Assembly: GCA_002786025.1 (NCBI GenBank)
Contig: NHNW01000064.1
Location: forward strand, 62,001-126,000
Direction: 5' to 3'
Source: Zasmidium citrigriseum
Lineage: Eukaryota > Ascomycota > Dothideomycetes > Mycosphaerellales > Mycosphaerellaceae
DNA: 64,000 nucleotides
The notes below the pieces were generated by a model. That model had not been told where the DNA came from, searched no databases, and was given only the letters and a program-made list of their open reading frames with translations. Shown one piece after another: positions 11,944-22,197 of the stretch. Made by a program: the position numbers and the translations under genes. Within the stretch, counting starts at the first letter, position 1; the number at the start of each line of letters is the position of its first letter.

Positions 11944-12470
11944 TTGTCGCGTCTCCCTTGCGTATGACCAGCTCAAGTGGACCCCGGGGGATGCAGAGGG
12001 AGCAATAGGTGGCGTTCAATGCTACTGCTGTGTGCATCGCGAGGCAGCGAACGTTTGTTCGACATCCTCTCCGTGCACTCTAGAACTACATCTCAGCTCA
12101 TCCACAGCTGCGAGACCTCTTGCAACGATATGCAAGCATCCTGTCATCTCTTCGACAGCTGACGCAATTCTGCAATGAATACGTCGTGGTATGGGCTAAG
12201 TGTCCATCATCTATTCCCTGAGGCCTTTTGACTTTGGCCGGACTCGAAGGATTCGTACCTACTGCACGACGACATCATTCTGGATGGCTTGCTTGCACGT
12301 GCTCCGTGTCCGACATCCGCGACAATACGATATCCCGGAATATCCTTACGAGGGTATACACTGTCAGTCTGCTTCTTTGGTGAAGAGAACCTGCCGTTTC
12401 CGAGTGGAATTTTGGTATACCAGCGCTGTCTGCTCTGAAGCTGGCGAGGAGCTTTGGTCCTACGGAAGTT
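11944..12470. other. Intergenic, no gene seen
   Basis: This half-kilobase separates the receptor stop from the next plus-strand gene. Short frames on both strands are without domains. It presumably carries the receptor terminator and the MFS promoter. Confidence 0.5.
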
Positions 12471-14007
12471 GTGTCTCGAGATCCGAGGATGGCGACAGGC
12501 AGCAGCAGCGTTAGGAATGAAGAGACAGAGCCACTGCTGCAGTTGCAAGATCAAATTGAGGATACCGTAGACAACGACAAGTCATGGCTCTGCAAACCAT
12601 CCGTTGCCTGGATCCTCGTCCCCATCACACTCCTCACAACAGCCCTCGGCGGCGCCAACCCATCGAAGCAAATCCTCTTCCTGGACCTCATCTGTCGCGA
12701 TGCAGCCAAAGACCCACATCTGGACAGTCAACATGACTGCCGCTCGCCCACCGTATCCTCCCGCTACGCCATCCTCACACTCTGTACCGCCCTGCTCAGT
12801 GGGCTGCTCTTGATCTTCACTGTGCCTCGACTTTGCGCCGTCTCTGATACTCGCGGCCGGAAGCTGCCTCTCATCATCGCCATTGCGGGGATACTTGCCA
12901 GCGAGACCATCACGCTCTTCGCTGCCATCTTCTCGGAAACGTTCCCAACGTATTCTCTGGTTCTGGGAGCAGGCTTGGAGGGTGCGACTGGGTACGTTCT
13001 TGTCACGACGAGTGTGGCCGGTAGTTACTTGAGGGACTGTACGAGTGAGAAGGCGAGGAGTACGGCTTTTGCGCTGCTGTATGGATGTTTCGCTGTTGGA
13101 AATACTGTTGGACCGTGGATGGGTGGACTGGTCGCAAAAGAGACTGGAGCCGTTGGGGTATTTGCGACAGTGCTCGGTGTTCATGCAGGCGTTTTGATGT
13201 TCGTCTGTTTGCTGGTCCCGGAATCTCTCCCAAAAGACGCCAAAGTCCAGGAGGAACCCCAAACAAGAGAACGAACTCCCTGGTGCACCTTCACTCTCAG
13301 ACCATTCAGCTCATCCCCAACGATGCGCCGCAACATCCTCATACTCGCCGCAATCGACGCCATCATCTTCGGCGTAGGCCTGGGAAGCGCCTCTATCATC
13401 CCCTTCACCTTCGCCAAGTTCGGCTGGCGAGAAATTCAACTAGGCCACTTGATGACCGTCTCTCATGGAACTAGCATCGCGGCGAACTTCATCCTCCTGC
13501 CTCTCCTGACCAAACTCTTCCAGACAAAGGCCGACACACCCTGCTCAAAATTCGATCTCACGCTCATCCGCACCACCCTCCTCATCACCGCAATCGGCTA
13601 CATCGGCTACGCCATCTCTCCCACCGAAGCTCTCATCCTTTTCTCCAGCGCCGTCGTTTGGCTCGGCGGTATTTCCGCCCCCGTCGTGCAGAGTTCTCTC
13701 ACGAAACATGTACCTGCGGAGAAGACGGGTGAGTTGTTGGGGGTGATTGGGCAGTTGCATGCGGTCGGAAGGGTTGTGTTTCCGGTGGTTTTTGATTTGG
13801 TTTATTCGGGGACGGCGGGGACGGTGCCGGGGTTGATATTTTTGCTTTTGGCGGTGGTTTTGGGGGTGGCTGTTGGGATCAGTATAGGGATATGGACTGG
13901 TGAGCAAGAAAGCGGCGTTGATGAAGGTGAGTTCCATCAAAGGGTCGATCGTTGGTTATGTTGATACTGATCACCTCGCAGCCACTGTTCAAGAAGAAGC
14001 AACTTGA
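12471..14007 (+). CDS. MFS transporter, DHA/tetracycline-resistance-like
   Basis: Two exons (12471-13926, 13982-14007) give 493 aa; the small second exon adds eight codons and a stop. The N-terminus is hydrophilic and acidic, followed by 12 predicted membrane segments split by a loop near residue 265. The loop between segments 2 and 3 carries SDTRGRKLPL, the MFS motif A. GATGYVLVTTSVAGSYLRDCT and AFALLYGCFAVGNTVGPWMGG resemble drug:H+ antiporters of the fungal YCR023C/hippocampus-abundant-transcript group. The substrate is unknown. An alternative start at 12489 would shorten it by six residues. The stop lies 7 bp from that of the convergent RidA-like gene. Confidence 0.85.
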
Positions 14008-14014
14008 CTCCAAA

Positions 14015-14555
14015 TCAAGCTTCTGCCTCAACCTCAATCTCAATAACAGCACCCTCCTTCGCCAACCCACTAATCTGCCACCAAACCCATCAGCACAATC
14101 CACCACCTCCATGTGGACATTTAACTCACCTGAACAGCCGTACTCACCGGCCTCGGCCCCGGAACCCACCTCTCCCAAACCTCCATCGCCGTCTTCAAAT
14201 CCCGTTCAATGTCTATGAAGTACATTCTCCGCCGCACGATCTTGTCGACACTCGAGCCGGCGGCTTTGAGACAGGTTTTAATGTTGCGCATTGCTTGGTC
14301 CTGCCAACACTATCAATCCACGAACCAGTATAGCAGGAAGAGTGGAAGCAGTGGCATGGGTGGTGAAGGATGGAAGTGACTTACAGCCTGCGCCTCACAC
14401 CCACCCTCAACAATCTTTCCTGTCTCAGGATCATCGCCCATCCATCCAGCGACATGGATCGTATCGCCAGTTGAGCGAACGACAAGGCTGTAGGCGTTGA
14501 AGTTTGGGGCTGGGGCGCCGGGGACGGTGGCGAGGGTTCGTTCGACTGCTGGCAT
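14015..14555 (-). CDS. RidA/YjgF/YER057c family protein
   Basis: Three exons (14555-14385, 14300-14130, 14074-14015) give 133 aa, the usual size of the family. The N-terminal part has VERTLATVPGAPAPNFNAYS and IHVAGWMGDDPETGKIVEGG; the second exon has QAMRNIKTCLKAAGSSVDKIVRR, the well-kept RidA block; exon three ends ISGLAKEGAVIEIEVEAEA. Classical RidA hydrolyses reactive enamine/imine intermediates of PLP enzymes. The catalytic Arg usually lies in a C-terminal R-x-A/x-V motif; here RPVSTAVQ provides a candidate, so activity is plausible but subfamily members differ in substrate. The in-frame triplet upstream is GTG, so the ATG at 14555 is taken as start. Confidence 0.85.
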
Positions 14556-15505
14556 GATCACAAATCGCTATCTAAATTCAGGGATCTTGATCAAATGGAA
14601 GGTTAAGCTCATTCTTATGCCACGCGAGGACGGGGATAGGGATTTTCGGGGATTCTTGCGTCATGCGATCTGCAGGATGGATGCGGGGAGAGTGGTCGGA
14701 CTGATGCAGGTCATCAGAGTGCAGGATGGACGAGTGCGTTTCATGGAGTGTGGTTGGACATGGCTACTAATCACCGGATCGGGCAGCCTTGCGGAATGGC
14801 GGACCGTGCGGTGTCAGATGTGAAGTTTATGCTCGACTTGTACCATGGGACCCTGACACTTGATCTCACAATGAGGAGCAACAGCATCTCGAGACGTTGT
14901 TCTATCTCATAAGATCAGATGATCTCGAGAGACGACATTGTTGGTTCCGCCGTCCAGCACCAACTCCAGATCGACCACCAGCCAACCGAAAGTTAGCTCT
15001 GTACAAAGCAGAGGAATTCCTGGCTCAGGAAGTCCTATGAGATATAGTGACGTCTCGTCTATGGACAAACATACCGATTGCCTTCGAGATATGCCGGCTT
15101 GAAGACAAGACACATCCTTTCATTGACTAGGCGTGCCGATCTCCGGCGTGGAACGTCAAGATCCTAGGAACGTATATGTCCTGGCACCGGCAATCGAATC
15201 TGGGTCTGGGAGTCTATCTCGCATGCTGTCATACAAGGACGAGGCCAGTCCCATAGGCGTTCTGACGAAATATCTGGGGTGTGTGGTTGGAGCATAGTTG
15301 GCGAGCACGTCTGGGTCTTGGATGCGTATACGAATAAACGAGGTATTCCCAGCTAGGTCCTATGAGCCAGCTTCGCAATACTTCATGTCTACGCTGCCAC
15401 ACTGCGAAGCCGTGGATAAGAGAAGCTAGTCACCGGCGACGGGATGCGAAAGATCTGGGGAACATCATGTAAATGGCTTCACATTCCTTCTCAGCAAGGT
15501 ACGAA
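14556..15505. other. Intergenic, no gene seen
   Basis: The gap lies upstream of the RidA-like gene (-) and downstream of a secreted-protein gene (-). Frames such as 14497-14823 (+) have no domain. I see no RNA gene or repeat. Confidence 0.5.
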
Positions 15506-16617
15506 CTACGAAGTTACTGGCGTAAACGACGATTTCGTAAACACAGCCAACATCTGCAATGCATCCGTCTGGCACCCTGTAGGCGCTGTCGTGCCATGAA
15601 GCTTCCAATAGTGCGCATCATTACAATCATAGCTCGAGCTGTATTGCAGGTTGCCATTGACCGAACAAGTCATGGGAAAATACACAGAATCCGGATCCTG
15701 GTTCGCTGTCCCTGCCGGATCTACATACGGCACCGGCGAAATGCGACACTTGATCGGGACGAATCCAATGGGAGGAGGGTTGGTGTAAGGAAGTATCTCA
15801 ATGCCTGGTCCGCCAAAGACGGTCTCATCGCCGGCGGCGTGGTCGTCGAGATTGCACGCGAGGTCGAACCGGAAGTGGGGGTTTACGACGGATGAGCGGA
15901 AGGTGTAGAAGTTTTGATAGATGCTCAGGCCGGCGTATTGGCCGTCGGAGCTGCGCTTGTAGACGTCGAAGGTGGGCGCTGCGTTCACTGCGGTCACGGT
16001 GGACGTCGTGGCAGTGGTGATGGTCGTGACGGATGTAGAGGGGTCGCCGGTGGTCATCGTCGAAAAGGAGGTTGAAATTGAGGTTGCGAGGATAGTGGTG
16101 GTCGAAGGGCTCAGAGAGAGGCAGCTGCACGCAGAAGATATTTGTCTGGGCGAGTAGCCTCGGAAGAGGCCTGGCGGAGTGGCTCGGCGTTCGAGCGCGG
16201 ACTCGATATCTTCGACGGCAATTTCGGAGCGTTCGTCTTGTCTGGCCTGGACCCTGACTGTATCGGCACAGAGGAAGCCGTCCGAAAGGGCGTATACCGT
16301 GGCATATGCGGTCGTTGTCGACGTCGTCATGGACACTGAGACTTCTGTGTTGGGGACTGCGGTCACTGCCGCACTGGAAAGCACGCGGCTGTCAGTCTTG
16401 GGTCAGTGCGATGTCGACCGGGTGGGGCTTACGTGGCCTTGACGACTGTTGATGTCGTGCTGCTCACGGGTATATGGAGATATGAGGCGCAAAATGCAGT
16501 GGCCTGCTTTTGGACTCCTGCTCTTGTGAGGAAGCTGTTGACCAGTGCGCAGGAGTCTCGCTGGACGACGGAAGCCGAGCCAACAGAGGCAAGGAGCCAG
16601 AAGGCGAGCGTCTTCAT
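15506..16617 (-). CDS. Secreted Ser/Thr-rich protein, function unknown
   Basis: Two exons (16617-16433, 16388-15506) give 355 aa. Residues 1-16 or so (MKTLAFWLLASVGSAS) form a signal peptide. The middle is rich in Thr and Ser, likely O-mannosylated, with an ALERR site near residue 130 that suits Kex2-type processing. The C-terminal 160 residues are less biased and carry several Cys, Tyr and Pro (for example NFYTFRSSVVNPHFRFDLAC and YWKLHGTTAPTGCQTD), so they may form a folded domain. No transmembrane or GPI signal is evident at the C-terminus. I do not recognise the family. It may be a cell-wall or apoplastic protein. Confidence 0.75.
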
Positions 16618-17418
16618 GATTGTACGGCGTGATGGAATGGAAGGGTTGGATTCAGTCCTTGGAGAATGTACACATCTGTCAGGTATACATAGTCATCCGG
16701 CTGGGAGTCTGGGCGCGGCCAAGGATTTCGCTCAGGTAGCCACAGCCTCGTGAGGCTTCGGTGAGACCGGCCGAGCTGGCGTCCCCCATGGATTTTGAGA
16801 CCAGGTGAGGTCTGAGAGCTTCACCAGTGCTGCTCTCAGCCGTGTGGTGGCTGCACATAAGCATGTGTTGCTTCGTCGGACAGGTTTTCGCTTGCTGGGC
16901 CGTGAGGCTTGTTGCACGTGGAAGCTTGGCTTGAACTCTAATGCGGCCAGATCCAAGCCTCATTCTAGAAGGCACAGCTTGGCGTGATTCTGGAAGTGCC
17001 ACTCCACAACCATGTCATTCTTCTCACATCGAGCCTTGCACATTAACATAGTTCTCTCCTTGACCTACTCCGCATCCTAGAAGCCTTTCAAGCATTGTCC
17101 ATCACGTCCAAAGCCGGGAGTTGTCTTAGTTTAAATGACGATCCAAGGAAGTCATTTTGGCATGATATCTCCTGCCTCTGGAGAGCTATTCTGAGAATCG
17201 TCCAAAAAAGATATTCAAAGAAGGTGGCTTTCCAGATTTTTCTCGAGCGAGAACTAGGAGGGAGGACCGCGAAAGGCAAGTCAACCTTAGCTCGCTCTTT
17301 CAAACAGCAATCATGGAGCAAACACATGGTCATGATTATGTATCGCAGTTGAGGAGCAAAGATGTGAGAAAGACAGCACCACGACTTGCTTCTCTACAAG
17401 CCGGCCAATCTGAGCACA
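16618..17418. other. Divergent intergenic region
   Basis: This 0.8 kb holds the promoters of the secreted-protein gene (-) and the MYND gene (+). Small frames at 16679-17002 and 17095-17352 have no domain support. Confidence 0.5.
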
Positions 17419-19310
17419 ATGACTGATCACAGCCCTCTCACCCGTACCTGCACCAAATGCGGTGCTCATGCTACAAACACTTGCACCAACTGTCACTTAG
17501 TGGTGTATTGTGGAAGACAGTGCCAGGCTACTGACTGGCCACGCCACAGACTGGACTGCAGATCGTCTCTCGTCAAGGACGACTGGAAGCCCGCGTGGGT
17601 AAGAGAAGATCGAACGCCGACTTTCGTTGGCGACACTCCTCAAAATCCATTTGGCGGCAACAAGTTCCTGTGGGGCAACATACCTGCTCTTGACGTGGTC
17701 AAATTAAAGAACAACGAAGGCGGGGCATATCATCGACCCATGAAATTACTTTACGCAGGTGTGCAATCCGGTTGTCAAAATTCATTCACTCACGCTGACA
17801 CAACAAGATAGCCTCAGGAGACATCAGAAATGTGGTTCAGACTCTTGCGGAGCTCCCAAAGACTTACGACAAGCCACTCGTCATTCACATCAATGACATC
17901 GCGATGGAGATCGTAGCTCGCAACATAATTATGACTCTGATCGCATTCAGGGCTTCTGACGAAATACAAGCCATCCAGAGTATGGTCCACATCTGGTATT
18001 CCGCGATGATCACACCAAGGCACGCCGACATTCTCCAGAACGAGATCCGACCCTTGATCGCGGAGGTTGTTTCGAAGATTGCGAACAAGCCAGAGGATCA
18101 GATACTAGGCAAGACCTGGAAGTTCGAGACTGGAAGCTGTCGTGTTGAGCTGACGAAATCTCAATGGGACGACCTGCTGTCTTATTTCGACCTTCCAGCT
18201 GGCTTTAGTGCTGAAGAAGCTCAAAGGCAGCGCACCACCGTCACTCTGGTACCATCTCGTCTCGATCGACGGGATCGATTTCTGTCTGCTCAGAAGCCTG
18301 CCCATCGAGTGTGTTTTGACAAGTTTCGGAGAGACGGAATCCTACTCCCATTTGGGTATTCTCGGGAGGAGTTCACGGTCCCTAATCCGTAAGTGCAATA
18401 CGCTGATATATTCAAATCCTAACTGACACAGTAGTAGTACGCTATTCAAGTCCAAGACCTGGGTACTTTCAGATGCCGCAGAGCCCTTGAATGGTTGGGA
18501 CTTGACCGACGTCCTGAATGCTACGACTGGGCCAGCGACGAACGACATCTACGGCAAGCTCTATGTTCACGTTTGTGAACGCCTTCAGCTGTTTCGCCGT
18601 CGGCTTCGCAGTGAGCAGAAGACCGACTTCGTCTTCCACAACGTGAATGCTGCTGTTCTCCCTCAGTTTCTGGGACAGTCTCGCTTTGATCGTGTTGAGG
18701 TGAGCTAGTCTGATACGCCTTTCATCAACGGCAGGCACTAAGCACACAACAGGTCTCGAACATCACAGATGGGGGTTATCTCGGTATGCGCGAGACGGCT
18801 AGACACCTAGGTCCCTTGCTTGAGGGGCCGAGCGTCAATCCGCACGCCACACTGGTATCGTTGTTCATGAACGCTGTCCCTGAGATGGAGCTTCGTCTCG
18901 GTGGCGAGAACCCGCAGAACGCAATGCCAGCCATGATGCAGGCATTCGGATTTCTCGGCCTCCCAACAAACCTAAGCTCAAAGTACGATCCCATCAACAT
19001 ACTCGCAGCGCAAGCGAGATATAACTTCTGCGACATGGATGGGTACTTCAACCAGTAAGTCAATCGCTGTCCACTATCTGTCAAGGCCCAGCTGACTGAA
19101 GTCGCCAGCTACATGCAAGACCAAGGCTTCCATATAATCGATGAAGTGTATGGTTTGAAGATGAAGGATCAGCATACGATCGTGGAGAAGTGGCCGTTCC
19201 GGATCACGGACGGACCAAATGTGCCTGGGGCAAAGGAACGCTTCAAGCTGCAGCAAACCTCGGGGACCATGGGTACCGAGAGATATGTGGAGTGGAAGAG
19301 AAGCAGGTAG
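17419..19310 (+). CDS. MYND zinc finger + DUF4470-type protein
   Basis: Five exons (17419-17758, 17812-18388, 18432-18699, 18753-19054, 19109-19310) give 562 aa. Residues 11-47 form a MYND finger: CTKC, CTNC, YCGRQC, then H and C in WPRHRLDC. Next comes NPFGGNKFLWGNIPALDVVKL and a block with YDKPLVIHINDIAMEIVARN, the hallmark of the DUF4470 region found beside MYND in many ascomycete proteins. The last part carries PAMMQAFGFLGLPTNLSSKY. MYND fingers bind proline-rich partners. The function of the DUF4470 group is unknown; a cytosolic or nuclear scaffold is likely. All four introns are 43-54 nt. Confidence 0.85.
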
Positions 19311-20167
19311 TATCGTTGCAATGGCCATGTGGGACGAAAGGTAGAGGCACGAAATGAGTGGTTCATTCACTTCACATCGGATCTATGATTGGGCCGAGAA
19401 CTTTCCCGATTGGTCGCGGCTGGTGAAAGCGGCGGAGGACTTTAGGCCTCACACAGAATACAGATCGGGGAGCCAACTGGACACTGTGTATGTATGAAAA
19501 TGACGAGTTCTCGATAGCATGAGCCAGATAAGCTGGACAATGTGATCGTGACTTGGCAGTTCTCTCAGTTGGTACGTATCCTAAGCTGACTTGACTTCCT
19601 CCAACTTGGAGGTTGACCAATAGCGCATCTTCAGCTAAAAACGTCATCGCAAGAGATGTAAGCAGCATAGCCTATGCCACAATCAAAGAGAGACCTCCCA
19701 GTGGGACCGAAGCCATCCTTTTCTAGGCTTCTCTTCGCGAATTGCATCACAACAAACTTACACCGAAAGTCTTCCACCTTAAGTAATCTCGCCCGCTGCC
19801 CGCTAAGCCCTAGGCCAACGAAAGTTCAGCCTCGCGTTATCTGGCAAATTCTCGCAACAGAAGATGGGGGAAGTACAGTCATCCCGAGGTCTCGGATCCA
19901 GCTAGTTGAGAAGATACTCGGGGCTTGTGACACCGTTGGGAGTTTGTTGTTTGCGACTGTCAGGGCGGGTTGGCCTCGCAAAAGCATTGCAAAGCACTGC
20001 TTCCTGACCTTTCTTCTTCCCAAATATTCGAATTGATACTGATTCGACCCCTTGTCAGCCTCCACCCAGCCGATTGGTCTTGTTTCATGACGCAAGACTT
20101 TTTGCGGCCGCATTGAACGTTCTTGACTTGAATATCAACAGCATTATCTGCCTATAACAACATCGAA
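19311..20167. other. Intergenic, no gene seen
   Basis: The gap lies between two plus-strand genes. Frames at 19674-20036 (+) and 19372-19668 (-) are without domains. The promoter of the monooxygenase gene presumably lies at its right end. Confidence 0.5.
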
Positions 20168-21480
20168 ATGACGCAAAGCCTTCAAATCCTGATCATAGGT
20201 GCAGGGGCAACAGGACTTCTCCTTGCACAGGGGCTAAAACGTGTAAGTGAGACAATGAAAAGACAGGCATCCTCCGTACTAACATAGAATCTCATTCAGC
20301 ATGGCATCAAAGCCACAGTATTCGAACGAGAAACCGCAGAGACGTACCATGATCGACCGCGTGAGTGGGGCATGAGTCTTCATTGGGGCAATGAAGCCAT
20401 CGAGACGGTACTGCCTCCAGAGCTGAGGGAAAGGATGAACGAGGCTTGCTGCAATCCGTACTTCGATCGCGAGCTGGCGCTGAACAACTATGCTGGCCAC
20501 TCGGGCCAACTGCTGTTCTCGATCCCGATGCCGAAAGGTGCGACGAGAGTGAGTAGAAGCAAGATCAAGAAGTTGTTTGGCGAGGGGATTGATGTTCAGG
20601 TAAGCCAATCCTTCTAGCAACATTGAAGCCGAACGAGGGATCTTGTGAGCTGACGAGCGATCAGTACGGCAAAAGACTTGCATCGATCACCGAAAACAAC
20701 AACTCCGTCACAGCGCACTTCGAAGACGGCACATCCGCCACAAGCACCCTACTAATCGGCTGCGACGGCGGCAAATCCATCGTCCGCCACATCCTCGTCG
20801 GTCCTCAAAAAGCCCTTAACACAAGCCTCGACTTCAACCTCTTCAACTTCCCCTGCAAATTCGACATCGAAACCGCAACAAAAATGAAAGACATGCACTC
20901 CGTCTTCTTCAACGCCCATCACAAGAATGGTACCATGTTCTGGATCTCGGCTCAAGACGCACACGATCCCAACGATCCGTCGACGTGGCTGTGGCAGGTG
21001 ATGTTCTTCTGGGTCGGATCGCCTCGGAGAGAGGACTTTGCTGACCAGGCTTCGAGGATCAAGTTCTTGAAGAGCAAAGCTGCGGAGTATGTGGAGCCTT
21101 GGAGGTCGGTTTTGAATGCGGTGCCCGAGGATTTGAAGTTCGACGTTGATCATATATCGATCTGGGAGCCCATGGACTGGTCGTCCAGTGCGCTGGCAGG
21201 CGGAGTGACACTTGCTGGAGATGCTGCACATCCGATGCCGCCGTATCGAGGACAAGGACTGAATAATGGGCTTCAAGATGCTGCGTTGTTGGTAGAGAAG
21301 TTGTCGAAAGTTGACGGTGGAGCTCAACAGCTGACAGCAGCGCTGAGAAGCTACGAGGCGGAGATGAGGGAGCGTGCTGTCAAAGAGATCGCCTTGTCGA
21401 CAAAAGCCGCGAAGCTAGCGCATAAGTTTGATCAGCTTATGGAGAGTCCAACTGTGAAGATGGGAGTACGAAGGCAGTGA
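20168..21480 (+). CDS. FAD-dependent aromatic-type monooxygenase
   Basis: Three exons (20168-20242, 20300-20599, 20665-21480) give 396 aa. The N-terminus has the Rossmann FAD-binding fingerprint LQILIIGAGATGLLLAQGLK. Further on come GCDGGKSIVRHIL (the DG motif) and GDAAHPMPPYRGQGLNNGLQD (the GD motif that contacts the FAD ribityl). This order is that of class A flavoprotein hydroxylases such as salicylate and urate hydroxylases, which use NAD(P)H and O2 on an aromatic or polycyclic substrate. No other biosynthetic backbone gene is near, so the pathway is open. There is no signal peptide or C-terminal membrane anchor. Confidence 0.88.
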
Positions 21481-21717
21481 GAAGGCAGTGAGGTAGCGGA
21501 AGATTGTCGGACAAATCTTGCTATCGATGTAGGTGGGAAGGAGAAGGTGACATGTCAGAGAAGCTGATTACTTGACTGCTGTCCACTGATCGAATATATG
21601 TCTGCTCTGGCTGTTCGCGCTTGCTATTGTACCGCTCAATCCATCAAGTCAACTCAGACGAAGAAATATGCCGCCTCTTGATGACTTGATGTCCTGGTAT
21701 TGCCGACAATGAATCGC

Positions 21718-22063
21718 TTAACAATAGCCAGTAGGTTGGTTGGCATCGTCCCAGCCGGAGCAGACGCAGCGAGGGTCGTTGGAGCTGGACCAGCGTCAGT
21801 CATTGCCTTCGTCAGACAGACTATGTTACTCACTTGTCCTTCTGGTAAGCGTATCCAGAAACACAGTCGTTGTCGCAGTTGGGCGTCTGGTTCACGCAGT
21901 TGGGGCCTCCGCCGTCGATCTGAACGCATCCCCAGGAGCCTTGGTTCTGGCAGTGCAACCAGCCGTCGTAGCAGCATTGTCCACCGTAGAGAATGTCGCC
22001 GCCTTGGGCTGCTGCGAAGGTAGCAAGAGCCGTGAGGGAGAGGATTGGGATTGAGGCGAACAT
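21718..22063 (-). CDS. Small secreted cysteine-rich protein, effector candidate
   Basis: Two exons (22063-21834, 21784-21718) give 98 aa. Residues 1-19 are a signal peptide ending AAA, before QGGD. The mature part of about 79 residues has ten cysteines, at 30, 31, 38, 46, 56, 63, 67, 83, 85 and 98; the last residue is Cys. Without splicing, a stop follows KDK and the final three cysteines are lost; the spliced form continues through a Cys-rich stretch, which supports the intron. An even cysteine number suggests five disulfides. I do not recognise the fold. Size and composition are those of apoplastic effectors or antimicrobial proteins of plant-associated fungi. A TATA element sits 126 bp upstream. 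Confidence 0.78.
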
Positions 22064-22187
22064 GATGATGTCGGTATCGTCTGAAGCTGGTTTCGGCGGT
22101 GTTGCTGAGTTTTGTCTGTTGATGCTGATGGTGCTGATGTCTGTGCTGCCTGTGATGGATATTGACCAACAGTGAGAGTCGGTGATC

Positions 22188-22197
22188 GTATATATAC
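22188..22197 (-). promoter_or_regulatory. TATA box of the 98-aa secreted protein gene
   Basis: GTATATATAC lies 126 bp upstream of the ATG at 22063, a normal distance for a fungal TATA element with a short 5' leader rich in CA. Confidence 0.5.
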
